From positions 62,001 through 126,000 of the forward strand of contig CAYZSO010000004.1 in assembly GCA_964479695.1 (NCBI GenBank): a stretch of DNA of 64,000 bases, given 5' to 3'. Every line of letters starts with the position of its first letter. The first letter of the stretch is position 1. This DNA comes from JAAYZH01 sp964479695. GTDB taxonomy: Bacteria; Bacillota; Clostridia; Saccharofermentanales; Fastidiosipilaceae. Shown in pieces: positions 50,751 to 59,313 of the stretch. The notes beneath the pieces were generated by a model. It did not search any database, was not told where the DNA came from, and saw only the letters and a program-made list of their open reading frames with translations. The position numbers and the translations under genes are program-made.

Positions 50751-51731
50751 GCGGAGAAAAATGCAATGAAAATTGTGATTTTGGATGGATATACCGCGAA
50801 TCCGGGTGATCTTTCTTGGGACGGTTTGGAAGCCATGGGGGATCTGACCGTGTATGTGAGAACGTCCTATGATGATGTGGCAGAAATTCTTGGTCGGATT
50901 GGCGACGCGGAAGCTGTTTTTACGAATAAAACACCGCTCAGTGCAGAGGTTATTAATCGCGCACCGAAACTACGTTACATTGGTGTTTTGGCAACCGGTT
51001 ATAACGTGGTGGATGTAAAGGCTGCAGCAGCCAGAGATATTGTTGTGACCAATATTCCTGCTTACTCGACGGATTCTGTCGCTCAGTTGACGATCGCTTT
51101 ACTTCTGGAGATTTGTCACCATGTTGGGGAGCACAGCCGGGCTGTGCTTAGTGGTCGTTGGGAAAATTCGAAGGATTTTGCGTTTTGGGATTATCCTTTG
51201 ATTGAGCTCAAAGGGAAGACCTTTGGTGTTGTGGGCTACGGGCAGACCGGACGTGCGACGGCGAAGATTGCCAAGGCATTGGGGATGAATATCATAGCCT
51301 ACAGCCGAAGCCTTACTCCCGGAGAAGGCGATGAAGTGGCAGGGTTCCGGGCTTTGGCCGAACTCTACAGAGAAGCGGATGTCATCAGTATGCACACGCC
51401 CCTAACGCAGGAAACCGAGGGCATGATTAACCGCGAATCGATTGCTCAAATGAAAGATGGCGTGATCTTCTTGAACACTTCGAGAGGGCCGGTTGTGAAT
51501 GAACAAGACCTGGCCGACGCGCTCGACAGTGGCAAAGTGAGGGCCGCCGCCGTTGATGTGGTCTCTGCAGAGCCGATCAAGAGCGACAATCCTTTGCTGA
51601 AGGCGAAGAATATCATTATTACACCGCATATTGCTTGGGCGCCTTACGAAGCTAGGACCAGATTGATCGCGATTGCGGTTGAGAATCTGAGGGCTTTCGT
51701 CGCTGGGGAGCCTGTAAACGTCGTATCCTGA
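50694..51731 (+). CDS. D-2-hydroxyacid dehydrogenase (hydroxypyruvate/glycerate type)
   Basis: An NAD-dependent reductase of 2-keto acids. GVVGYGQTGRATAKIAKALG is the nucleotide site. Catalytic residues lie in LNTSRGPVVNEQDL (Arg), VVSAEPIKSDNPLL (Glu) and IITPHIAWAP (His). The 50694 ATG has GAGGAGG 8 bases upstream, so translation probably begins there. This adds 24 residues of M-K-x-x repeats coded by 12-bp units before the normal start MKIVILDGY (50766). The exact substrate is not determinable. Confidence 0.88.
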   Translation: MKSGMKSDMKNEMNREMKRAEKNAMKIVILDGYTANPGDLSWDGLEAMGDLTVYVRTSYDDVAEILGRIGDAEAVFTNKTPLSAEVINRAPKLRYIGVLATGYNVVDVKAAAARDIVVTNIPAYSTDSVAQLTIALLLEICHHVGEHSRAVLSGRWENSKDFAFWDYPLIELKGKTFGVVGYGQTGRATAKIAKALGMNIIAYSRSLTPGEGDEVAGFRALAELYREADVISMHTPLTQETEGMINRESIAQMKDGVIFLNTSRGPVVNEQDLADALDSGKVRAAAVDVVSAEPIKSDNPLLKAKNIIITPHIAWAPYEARTRLIAIAVENLRAFVAGEPVNVVS

Positions 51732-51745
51732 GGAGAAAAGTTACT

Positions 51746-53392
51746 TTGGCCAATAATTCAGGCAATCGTTCCGCCAACAATCCCTATGAATTGACCCATC
51801 TGCCGGCATCGCGCCGTAATCAGCTCGGCCGTAATCAGCAAGGTCGTAATCAGCAAGGCCGTAATCAGCATGAGAGTAACCCGGTGCGGAGTGCCAGGCA
51901 GATTGTTTCGATTGCTCCGGGGAGTATTGCCGAAGAATTGGGGCTTAAACCGGGCGACGAACTTCTGGAGGTCAATGGTAAGAAGATCAAGGATGTGTTC
52001 GATTACCGTTTGGCTGTCCTGGATGATGAATTGACCATGCTGTTTCGGACTTCGGAAGGGGAGTTATTCGAGGCACAAATTGAGAAGGATGAGGATGAGG
52101 ACCTTGGGCTTGAATTTGCGGAAGCGATGATGGACGATCCGACTCACTGCCACAATAAGTGCCTGTTTTGCTTCATCGACCAGCTGCCTCCGGGTATGCG
52201 TGAAACCTTGTATTTTAAGGATGATGACATGCGCCTCTCGTTTCTGAGCGGGAATTATATAACTTTGACGAATATCAAGGACGAGGAACTGGATCGCCTG
52301 ATTGCCTACCATCTCTCACCGATGAATATCTCGGTTCATACGACGAATCCTGAGCTTCGCAAGTCGATGTTATGTAATCGTTTTGCCTCGGATATTATGG
52401 CGAAAATGCAGCGTATTGCGGCGGCAGGTATTGAGATCAATGTTCAGATCGTTTTGGTTCCGGATGTCAATGACGGTACTGAGCTGGTGCGGACGTTGGA
52501 CGATCTGGCCACGCTCGGAGACTCCCTCGAATCGGTGGCGATTGTCCCTGTCGGTCTGACGAAGTACCGCGAAGAGCTGAAACTCCCCCTCATCAAGCCG
52601 GTAGGTCCTGTTGAGGCGGCGGAGCTTTTGGCTTTGGCCAAAGCCAAACAATCCCACTTCCTCGAAACCTTAGGCCGCAGGGTGGTTTACCCTGCGGATG
52701 AGTTCTATCTCTTGGCTGGGGAGGAGATCCCTGAAGCGGAGGCGTATGAGGGCTTCCCGCAGTTGGAGAACGGGATTGGCTTGCTATCTCTCTTCCGGGA
52801 TGAGATGGAAGCGATTTTGGCGGAGCCGTCCCCAGTACCGCAGCAAGTGCAAGCGCCCCCGGCGGATCGGTCTCAAGCGCCCCAAACGCAAGCGCCGGCA
52901 CAAGAAACCGTCATCCATGTACCGGTGGGGACGGCGGCAGCGGACTTTATGAGACCTTATTGTGAAACGCTGGGGGCGCGTTTCGGTGTACAATTGGAGC
53001 TGCACGCCATCGAGAATCATTTCTTCGGCGAGAAAATTACTGTGTCCGGTTTACTGACCGGACAAGATGTCTTGGAACAGCTGAGAGAGCCGGTGGCGCG
53101 GTCTTTGGCCAAAGAGAAAAATACCTACGTATTCATCGGAGATGTGATGCTCCGCCAAGGCACAGAGGTGTTCTTGGATGACAGGACGGTCACTGAACTT
53201 GAAAAGTCGCTGGAAGTTCCTGTCCGCGTGGTCGGCGCGAATGCTGCAGGCTTGCAATCGGGCTTGCAGGCGGGATATCAAACAGGATTTGAAACTGGAT
53301 ATCAAACAGGATTTCAAACTGGACTTGAAGCAAGAGATCAAACAGGACTAGATACAGAACAGCATACAGGGCTCGAGGAGAGACTTTCATGA
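51746..53392 (+). CDS. DUF512 PDZ/radical-SAM-type iron-sulfur protein
   Basis: A conserved Firmicutes protein next to der. It starts at TTG with AGGAG about 10 bases upstream; the TTG is inside an ACTTTGGCCAAT copy of the iterated motif. Residues ~23-42 are GRNQQ repeats (15-bp units). A PDZ-like domain (IVSIAPGSIAEELGLKPGDELLEV) is followed by the cluster-binding CHNKCLFCFIDQLP and a TIM-barrel-like part, then the DUF512 C-domain. The last ~45 residues are a Gly/Tyr/Gln repeat. Function is unknown. Confidence 0.9.
   Translation: MANNSGNRSANNPYELTHLPASRRNQLGRNQQGRNQQGRNQHESNPVRSARQIVSIAPGSIAEELGLKPGDELLEVNGKKIKDVFDYRLAVLDDELTMLFRTSEGELFEAQIEKDEDEDLGLEFAEAMMDDPTHCHNKCLFCFIDQLPPGMRETLYFKDDDMRLSFLSGNYITLTNIKDEELDRLIAYHLSPMNISVHTTNPELRKSMLCNRFASDIMAKMQRIAAAGIEINVQIVLVPDVNDGTELVRTLDDLATLGDSLESVAIVPVGLTKYREELKLPLIKPVGPVEAAELLALAKAKQSHFLETLGRRVVYPADEFYLLAGEEIPEAEAYEGFPQLENGIGLLSLFRDEMEAILAEPSPVPQQVQAPPADRSQAPQTQAPAQETVIHVPVGTAAADFMRPYCETLGARFGVQLELHAIENHFFGEKITVSGLLTGQDVLEQLREPVARSLAKEKNTYVFIGDVMLRQGTEVFLDDRTVTELEKSLEVPVRVVGANAAGLQSGLQAGYQTGFETGYQTGFQTGLEARDQTGLDTEQHTGLEERLS
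51814..51873. repeat. 15-bp x4 repeat in DUF512 gene start
   Basis: CCGTAATCAGCAAGG-type units start at 51814, 51829, 51844 and 51859, coding GRNQQ/GRNQL. The period is five codons. Confidence 0.88.
53245..53375. repeat. 12/24-bp repeats at the DUF512 gene end
   Basis: GGATATCAAACAGGATTTGA and related units alternate, coding GYQTGFETGYQTGFQTG. Frame is kept to the stop. Confidence 0.85.
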
Positions 53393-54726
53393 GAAGAGGG
53401 ATTGCGGCAGTCGTCGGACGGCCGAATGTAGGGAAATCCAGTTTTTTTAATTACTTGGCAGGCGAGAGGATCTCTATCGTTGATGATACACCCGGTGTGA
53501 CCCGCGACCGCATTTACACGCGTGTCGAGTGGCTCGATCGGGAGTTCACGCTGATCGATACCGGTGGTTTGGAACCGGAATCCGAGGACGTGATCCTCAA
53601 ACAAATGCGTATTCAGGCGGAAATCGCGATTGAGATGGCAGACGTCATTCTCCTGATGGTGGATGCGAAGACCGGCCTTCAACCGGCAGACTCCGATATC
53701 GCAGCCATTCTGCGTAAGTCAGGGAAGCCGGTGCTGGTTGTTGTAAACAAGTGCGATGTGCCGGGTGAACCGCCTTTGAGTTTCTACGATTTCTATCAAT
53801 TGGGTTTCGAGGATCAATATGCCATTTCCTCGGCACACGGCTTAGGGATCGGTGATTTGCTGGACAAAGTCCTTGAATTCATGCCTGCGCCGGATTCTGA
53901 GGAAGAAGAAGATCAGACGATCCGGGTAGCGATTATCGGCAAACCTAATGTCGGCAAATCCTCGCTTGTCAACCGCATGGTCGGTTCTGAGCGGGCGATT
54001 GTGTCGGATATCCCGGGCACCACGCGCGATGCAACCGACACACCGATCGAGAATGAATATGGCAGCTTCATACTGGTTGACACGGCCGGGATGAGACGCA
54101 AGAGCAAAATTGACGACCAACTGGAGCGCTATTCGATCATGCGAGCAACGGCTGCGATTGAAAAAGCGAATGTGTGCGTTCTCCTGATCGACGGAACAGA
54201 AGGTCCGACGGAACAAGATACGAAGATCGCAGGCCTTGCCCACAATGCCGGCAAAGGGATCATCATTGCTGTCAACAAGTGGGATTTGCCCGCGGAAGAG
54301 AAGGCTGCTACGGCTGAAGAGCTGAAGCTTAGGATTCAAGAAACATTTGCATTTATGCCCTATGCGGAAATCCTTTTCATCTCTGCGCAAACCGGACTGA
54401 AAGTGAAGCAGCTTTTTGCTACCATTGTGGAGGTCTCTGAGAGTTGTCGCAAGCGAGTTCCGACCGGACGCTTGAACGACTTGATTGGCGAGGCACAACA
54501 AATGCTTCAGGCACCGGGTTATAAGGGCCGAAGGCTCAAGATTTCTTACGCTACGCAAGTGGCCGTGGAACCGCCGACCTTCGTTTTCTTTGTCAATAGT
54601 GTTGATTTGCTGCACTTCAGCTATGAACGGTATCTGGAAAATCAATTGCGGCGAGCGTTCGGGTTTACCGGAACCTCGATCCGCTTCATCCTGCGTGAAA
54701 AAGGAAAGAAGGAACAAAACTCATGA
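53389..54726 (+). CDS. der: Ribosome biogenesis GTPase Der (EngA)
   Basis: A tandem-GTPase factor for 50S assembly. First G domain: VVGRPNVGKSSFFNYL, DTPGVTRDR, DTGG, NKCD. Second: IIGKPNVGKSSLVNRM, DIPGTTRDATD, DTAGMRRK, NKWD. A C-terminal KH-like domain follows. Length 445 is normal. It overlaps the DUF512 gene (ATGA) and typA (ATGA). Confidence 0.97.
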   Translation: MRRGIAAVVGRPNVGKSSFFNYLAGERISIVDDTPGVTRDRIYTRVEWLDREFTLIDTGGLEPESEDVILKQMRIQAEIAIEMADVILLMVDAKTGLQPADSDIAAILRKSGKPVLVVVNKCDVPGEPPLSFYDFYQLGFEDQYAISSAHGLGIGDLLDKVLEFMPAPDSEEEEDQTIRVAIIGKPNVGKSSLVNRMVGSERAIVSDIPGTTRDATDTPIENEYGSFILVDTAGMRRKSKIDDQLERYSIMRATAAIEKANVCVLLIDGTEGPTEQDTKIAGLAHNAGKGIIIAVNKWDLPAEEKAATAEELKLRIQETFAFMPYAEILFISAQTGLKVKQLFATIVEVSESCRKRVPTGRLNDLIGEAQQMLQAPGYKGRRLKISYATQVAVEPPTFVFFVNSVDLLHFSYERYLENQLRRAFGFTGTSIRFILREKGKKEQNS

Positions 54727-56576
54727 GTAATGGCAACGAAGCCATCCGAAACATAGCCATCATCGCCCACGTCGACCATGGGAAGACGACTTTGGTTGAC
54801 GCCATGCTGAGAGGGGCGGGCACATTCCGCCAGAATGAGCAGGTGCAGACCCGCGTCATGGACTCCAATGATTTGGAGCGTGAGCGCGGCATCACGATTT
54901 TGGCGAAGAATACCGCGATTAACTACGGGGATGCCCGAATTAACATCGTTGACACCCCGGGACACGCGGACTTCGGCGGAGAAGTAGAGCGCGTGTTGAA
55001 GATGGTCGACGGCGTCATGCTGGTGGTCGATGCTTTCGACGGCCCGATGCCACAGACTCGTTTCGTCTTACATAAAGCCATGGATCTAGGCCTGAAAGTC
55101 TGCGTGGTCATTAATAAGGTCGACCGCCCCGATGCCCGCCCGGAAGAAGTGCTGGACCTTGTCTTAGACCTCTTTATTGAGCTTGATGCTAATGAAGACC
55201 AGCTGGACTTTCCCGTCTGCTACGCCTCCGCCCGCGAAGGGTATGCAGTCCGTACGATTGAAGAGATTCCCACAGATGGCAAAGGAACCATGTTCCCTTT
55301 GCTCGATATGATTATGGCGGAAGTTCCGGCACCCACCGGCGATCCCGACGGTACCTTGCAGCTTCTGGTGTCCAACATCGACTATGACCCTTATGTCGGA
55401 CGAATTGCGATTGGTCGCATTGAGCGGGGCGTGATTTCCACGAATCAGACTGTTTCCATTACCACGAAGGGGGAGGAGGGCTTCTCCCGCGGCAAGGTCG
55501 TGAAGTTAATGCGTTTTGAGGGTTTGGCCAAAGCCCCCGTTGACTCCGCTTCTGCAGGTGAAATTGTCTGTGTCGCAGGTCTTGCAGATATTGAAATCGG
55601 GCAGACTCTTTGTCAAATAGATGCACCCGATCCCTTGGATTTCGTCAAGATCGACGAACCAACCATTGCCATGACCTTTTCTGTGAATGACTCGCCTTTG
55701 GCCGGACGTGAAGGGAAATACTTAACTTCCCGCCACCTCCGCGACCGCCTCTTCCGCGAAATGGAGAAGAACGTCTCCATGCTGCTCGAGGAAACGGACA
55801 CAACTGAGGCCTTCATTGTCAAAGGCAGAGGCGAACTGTCCCTGTCTATTCTGATCGAAACCATGCGCCGCGAAGGCTATGAGCTCCAAGTGAGCAAGCC
55901 GCAAGTCATTGTGAAAGAAGTCGACGGCAAGAAATTGGAACCGATTGAAGAACTTTACATTGATGTTCCGGAAGAGTATGTGGGTACGGTCATTGAGAAA
56001 TTGGGGCAGCGCAAAGCGGAGATGACCTCCATGAACCCGCCGAAGCGAGGCTACACCCGAATGGTCTTCGAAATCCCTTCCCGCGGCCTGATCGGTTACC
56101 GCAACGAGTTTTTGACCGACACGAAGGGCAATGGTATAATGAACTCCATTATTAAGGACTTTGAACCGTGGAAGGGCGAGATTGAGACTCGAAGCTCAGG
56201 CGTCCTGGTTGCCACTGAGGCAGGTGAAGCTGTGACCTATGGTCTTCATGCTGCTCAGGAACGCGGGGAATTATTTATCGGCGCAGGTACCCAGGTGTAT
56301 GAAGGTATGATTGTCGGCCGCACGCCCAAGTCAGAGGATGTTTCAATCAATGTCTGTAAGAAGAAACACGTTACGAACATGCGCGCAGCAGGTTCCGACG
56401 AGGCTCTTCGCCTGACGACGCCCACTGTTTTCAGTTTGGAACAATGCCTCGAGTTTGTCGCTGATGACGAACTGATTGAGGTAACTCCGCAGACGATCCG
56501 TCTGCGCAAACGAATATTGGACACTGAACAGCGCGCGAAACTGCGCTCGCGCCGCAAACTGTCCTCCCAGGACTAA
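54723..56576 (+). CDS. typA: Ribosome-associated GTPase TypA/BipA
   Basis: A translational GTPase related to EF-G, needed in ribosome assembly or stress adaptation. IIAHVDHGKTTLVDAML, RERGITILAKNTA, DTPGHADFGGEV and NKVDRPDARP are the G motifs. Beta-barrel, EF-G-like III and V domains and the BipA-specific C-terminal domain follow to the usual ~615 residues. It overlaps der by 4 bases. Confidence 0.97.
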   Translation: MSNGNEAIRNIAIIAHVDHGKTTLVDAMLRGAGTFRQNEQVQTRVMDSNDLERERGITILAKNTAINYGDARINIVDTPGHADFGGEVERVLKMVDGVMLVVDAFDGPMPQTRFVLHKAMDLGLKVCVVINKVDRPDARPEEVLDLVLDLFIELDANEDQLDFPVCYASAREGYAVRTIEEIPTDGKGTMFPLLDMIMAEVPAPTGDPDGTLQLLVSNIDYDPYVGRIAIGRIERGVISTNQTVSITTKGEEGFSRGKVVKLMRFEGLAKAPVDSASAGEIVCVAGLADIEIGQTLCQIDAPDPLDFVKIDEPTIAMTFSVNDSPLAGREGKYLTSRHLRDRLFREMEKNVSMLLEETDTTEAFIVKGRGELSLSILIETMRREGYELQVSKPQVIVKEVDGKKLEPIEELYIDVPEEYVGTVIEKLGQRKAEMTSMNPPKRGYTRMVFEIPSRGLIGYRNEFLTDTKGNGIMNSIIKDFEPWKGEIETRSSGVLVATEAGEAVTYGLHAAQERGELFIGAGTQVYEGMIVGRTPKSEDVSINVCKKKHVTNMRAAGSDEALRLTTPTVFSLEQCLEFVADDELIEVTPQTIRLRKRILDTEQRAKLRSRRKLSSQD

Positions 56577-56603
56577 GCCACAGCTTCTGGCAGGGGGAAT
56601 GGC

Positions 56604-57824
56604 ATGCTATCAACGAAGATTAAACGAATTATTATCGTTTTCGCCATCATTATATTTATCGTACTTGCCTTGTTTATTGGTTTCCGGGTAGGTTTCTCTT
56701 TCATCACCAGTCAGAACGAGCGTGAGCTCGCGATTGAAGCGATGCAGAAAGAGTCACAGATGCAAGAGGTTACGCAAGGGACACAAGGTTCTGCGGAACC
56801 GACTCCGGCTTACACGGATCAGAATGGCAACGCCTACACGATGCCGCGCCATGTGAAACAAGACACGCCCAATGCTGTGGAGGTTTACATCGACTCGAGC
56901 ATGGGGATCAGTGAGATCGCCGATCTTCTGAAGGAGAAGGGCGTGATCGCTGACGCGATGCCTTTCCGGGTCATCGCGGAGCTCAATGGTTTCGGCGGGC
57001 GTTTCCAACGGGGCACCCACTTTGTGCTGAATGGCATGGACTATAACGAGATCATGTACAACTTAGCCCTTCCTGCGGAGACCATCTGGGTTACTTTCCC
57101 GGAAGGCTACAGTTATGTCGACATTAAGAGACGTCTTCGCGAAGTTGGGGTGAATTTCGATGAAGCGGAGATGGACCGTCTGATGAACTCTCCTTCGTCC
57201 TTTACCGATTATAGTTTCATTACCGGTATCCCGATCGACCAGCCCGGCCGAATCTTCATGCTGGAAGGGTATTTGTTCCCGGACACTTACCAGTTCGATC
57301 TGAACGCGTCTGAAGAAACGATCATCCGCACCTTCCTCCGCAACTTGGATCTCAAACTCACGGCGGAAATTCGCGACAGGGCAGACAATATGGGCATGAC
57401 CCTAGACCAAGTGTTAACCATGGCATCTGTCATCCAGAACGAGAGCGGTGTGATTCAAGAGGATTATTTGGTTTCCCGGGTTTTCCATAACCGCCTTGAT
57501 CAGGGTATGCTTCTGCAGTCCTGTGCGACAACGAACTATTTGCGGCAACTGAATGGCCAGCCGAAGGTTTGGGCCGCAACAGCTGAGGATATCGCAAGTG
57601 ACAGCCCCTATAACACGTACCGCTTCGAAGGGCTGCCGCCCGGAGCGATCGGCAATCCCGGGCTGGAAGCGATCAAGGCTGCGCTCTATCCGGATCTGTC
57701 CGAGCCTAATTTGCTGTATTTTGTGGCGAAAGGCGATGGCACGAATGCCTTTGCCAACACACTCGCCGGCCACGAAGCGAATATTGAAAAGTACTCCGGC
57801 AATTGGGATACCCCTCGCACATAA
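56604..57824 (+). CDS. mltG: Endolytic transglycosylase MltG
   Basis: Cleaves nascent glycan strands at the membrane. An N-terminal membrane helix (residues ~7-32) anchors an extracellular LysM-like region and the YceG domain. LEGYLFPDTYQF, the catalytic region MASVIQNESGVIQEDY (Glu-Ser retained) and the YNTYRFEGLPPGAIGNPG end are diagnostic. GGGGG lies before the ATG. It follows typA by 27 bases. Confidence 0.94.
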   Translation: MLSTKIKRIIIVFAIIIFIVLALFIGFRVGFSFITSQNERELAIEAMQKESQMQEVTQGTQGSAEPTPAYTDQNGNAYTMPRHVKQDTPNAVEVYIDSSMGISEIADLLKEKGVIADAMPFRVIAELNGFGGRFQRGTHFVLNGMDYNEIMYNLALPAETIWVTFPEGYSYVDIKRRLREVGVNFDEAEMDRLMNSPSSFTDYSFITGIPIDQPGRIFMLEGYLFPDTYQFDLNASEETIIRTFLRNLDLKLTAEIRDRADNMGMTLDQVLTMASVIQNESGVIQEDYLVSRVFHNRLDQGMLLQSCATTNYLRQLNGQPKVWAATAEDIASDSPYNTYRFEGLPPGAIGNPGLEAIKAALYPDLSEPNLLYFVAKGDGTNAFANTLAGHEANIEKYSGNWDTPRT

Positions 57825-57908
57825 ATGCTTGGTTAAGTGGGTACGGATGCAGCCCAGCAGCCCGACTGATTTTTGAGGGAAGCCCGGTTGATTCTTGAGG
57901 AATAAGAT

Positions 57909-59306
57909 TTGAATGTAACAAACCCTGTGAAACTACCGGAGTTGCTTTGCCCTGCGGGTAACCAGGAGAAACTCCATGCTGCTCTTCAGTTTGGGGCGGA
58001 TGCGGTTTATTTGGCCGGTGAGCGCTTCGGTTTACGCGCTTCGAAAACTTCGTTTACAGACGAGCAATTAGCTCAGGCGATCCAATATACGCACAGTCAA
58101 GGCGCTCGGGCGTACGTCACGTTGAACATTCTCTCACATGAAGAAGACCTGCCGTACTTGCCGGACTACGCGCGACGGCTTGCCTCGTATGGGGCCGACG
58201 CCGTGATTATTTCTGATCCGGGCGTTTTGTCTATTGTACGCAAAGTTGCCCCTGAACTTGAGATCCATCTCAGCACACAGGCTTCGACGACGAACAGTGC
58301 TTCTTGCACTTTCTGGTATGAACAGGGCGTCAAGCGAATTGTGCTGGCTAGGGAACTGACTCTGGCCGAAATAGCGGAAATTCGCCGCAACATCCCGGCT
58401 GACCTGGAACTTGAGGCCTTCGTTCACGGAGCGATGTGTATGTCATACTCCGGCCGTTGCCTTCTCTCCAACGCATTCACAGGCCGAGATGCCAACCGTG
58501 GGGAGTGTGCGCAGCCTTGCCGTTGGCAGTGGAAGTTGGTGCATGGTGACGAGCCCAAGAGTAGCCAGGAGTCCGACTCCACAGGTAAACAGGGTGCTGC
58601 GAAGAGCAAGCCGGCCGATGAGCTCTACCTCGAAGAGGACGAGCGCGGTAGTTATTTCTTCAATTCGCGTGATTTGTGCTTGGTCAACCATGTTCCTGAG
58701 TTGGCCAAAGCCGGCATCAACAGCTTCAAAATCGAAGGTCGCATGAAGGGTGCTTTCTACGCTGCAACGACTGCGAAAGTCTATCGCGAAGCGCTCGATC
58801 GCTATGTATTAATGGGCGATTCCTTCACACCCGATCCCTCTTGGCAAGAAGAGTTGGATCTGATGGTGCACAGGACGTACGACACAGGCTTTTACTTCGT
58901 CAAGCCTTCTCAGGAGGCCAAAGTCGAGCCCAATACTTCCTACCACCGGGTTGCTGCAGTCTGTGGCCGCGTGGTGCCTTTCACCACTCCAGCGGAAACA
59001 GCCTTGACGGCTGCCGATGCGAAATTCGATGGCTCCGGCTCTGCTGATTTGCTGATTCGCTGCGAGCAGCGCAACAAGCTTTCCGTTGGTGAAGAGGTGG
59101 ATATCATTCGTCCGCAAGGCAAGAACCTTCACCTGACGATTCGTTCCTTATATGACCAACACGGCGAAGCGATCGAAGCGACACCGCACCCGACAATGAT
59201 TTTTTATTTGAATCGGGCGGATTTGGCCGAGGGAGACCGCGAAGAACCAATCCCTGCCGGCAGCTTCATCCGCCGACTGGGTGATAAGGACAAGTCACAA
59301 GCGTAA
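57909..59306 (+). CDS. Peptidase U32 family protein
   Basis: Members include collagenase-like PrtC and RNA-hydroxylating RlhA/TrhP. It starts at TTG with GAGGAA 6 bases upstream. ELLCPAGNQEKLHAALQFGA and DAVYLAG open a TIM-barrel. The family signature is EAFVHGAMCMSYSGRCLLSN, with cysteine-containing RGECAQPCRWQW. A polar loop (residues ~218-245) is less conserved. In Firmicutes this type lies beside mltG and is most likely a tRNA/rRNA modification factor; protease activity is unproven. Confidence 0.9.
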   Translation: MNVTNPVKLPELLCPAGNQEKLHAALQFGADAVYLAGERFGLRASKTSFTDEQLAQAIQYTHSQGARAYVTLNILSHEEDLPYLPDYARRLASYGADAVIISDPGVLSIVRKVAPELEIHLSTQASTTNSASCTFWYEQGVKRIVLARELTLAEIAEIRRNIPADLELEAFVHGAMCMSYSGRCLLSNAFTGRDANRGECAQPCRWQWKLVHGDEPKSSQESDSTGKQGAAKSKPADELYLEEDERGSYFFNSRDLCLVNHVPELAKAGINSFKIEGRMKGAFYAATTAKVYREALDRYVLMGDSFTPDPSWQEELDLMVHRTYDTGFYFVKPSQEAKVEPNTSYHRVAAVCGRVVPFTTPAETALTAADAKFDGSGSADLLIRCEQRNKLSVGEEVDIIRPQGKNLHLTIRSLYDQHGEAIEATPHPTMIFYLNRADLAEGDREEPIPAGSFIRRLGDKDKSQA

Positions 59307-59313
59307 ACTACCT

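Noticed and set aside
57420..57480. Loss of the MltG catalytic glutamate
   Set aside because: The stretch reads ASVIQNESG; one Glu of the common IxEKE pattern is Gln, but the Glu-Ser typical of lytic transglycosylases is retained.
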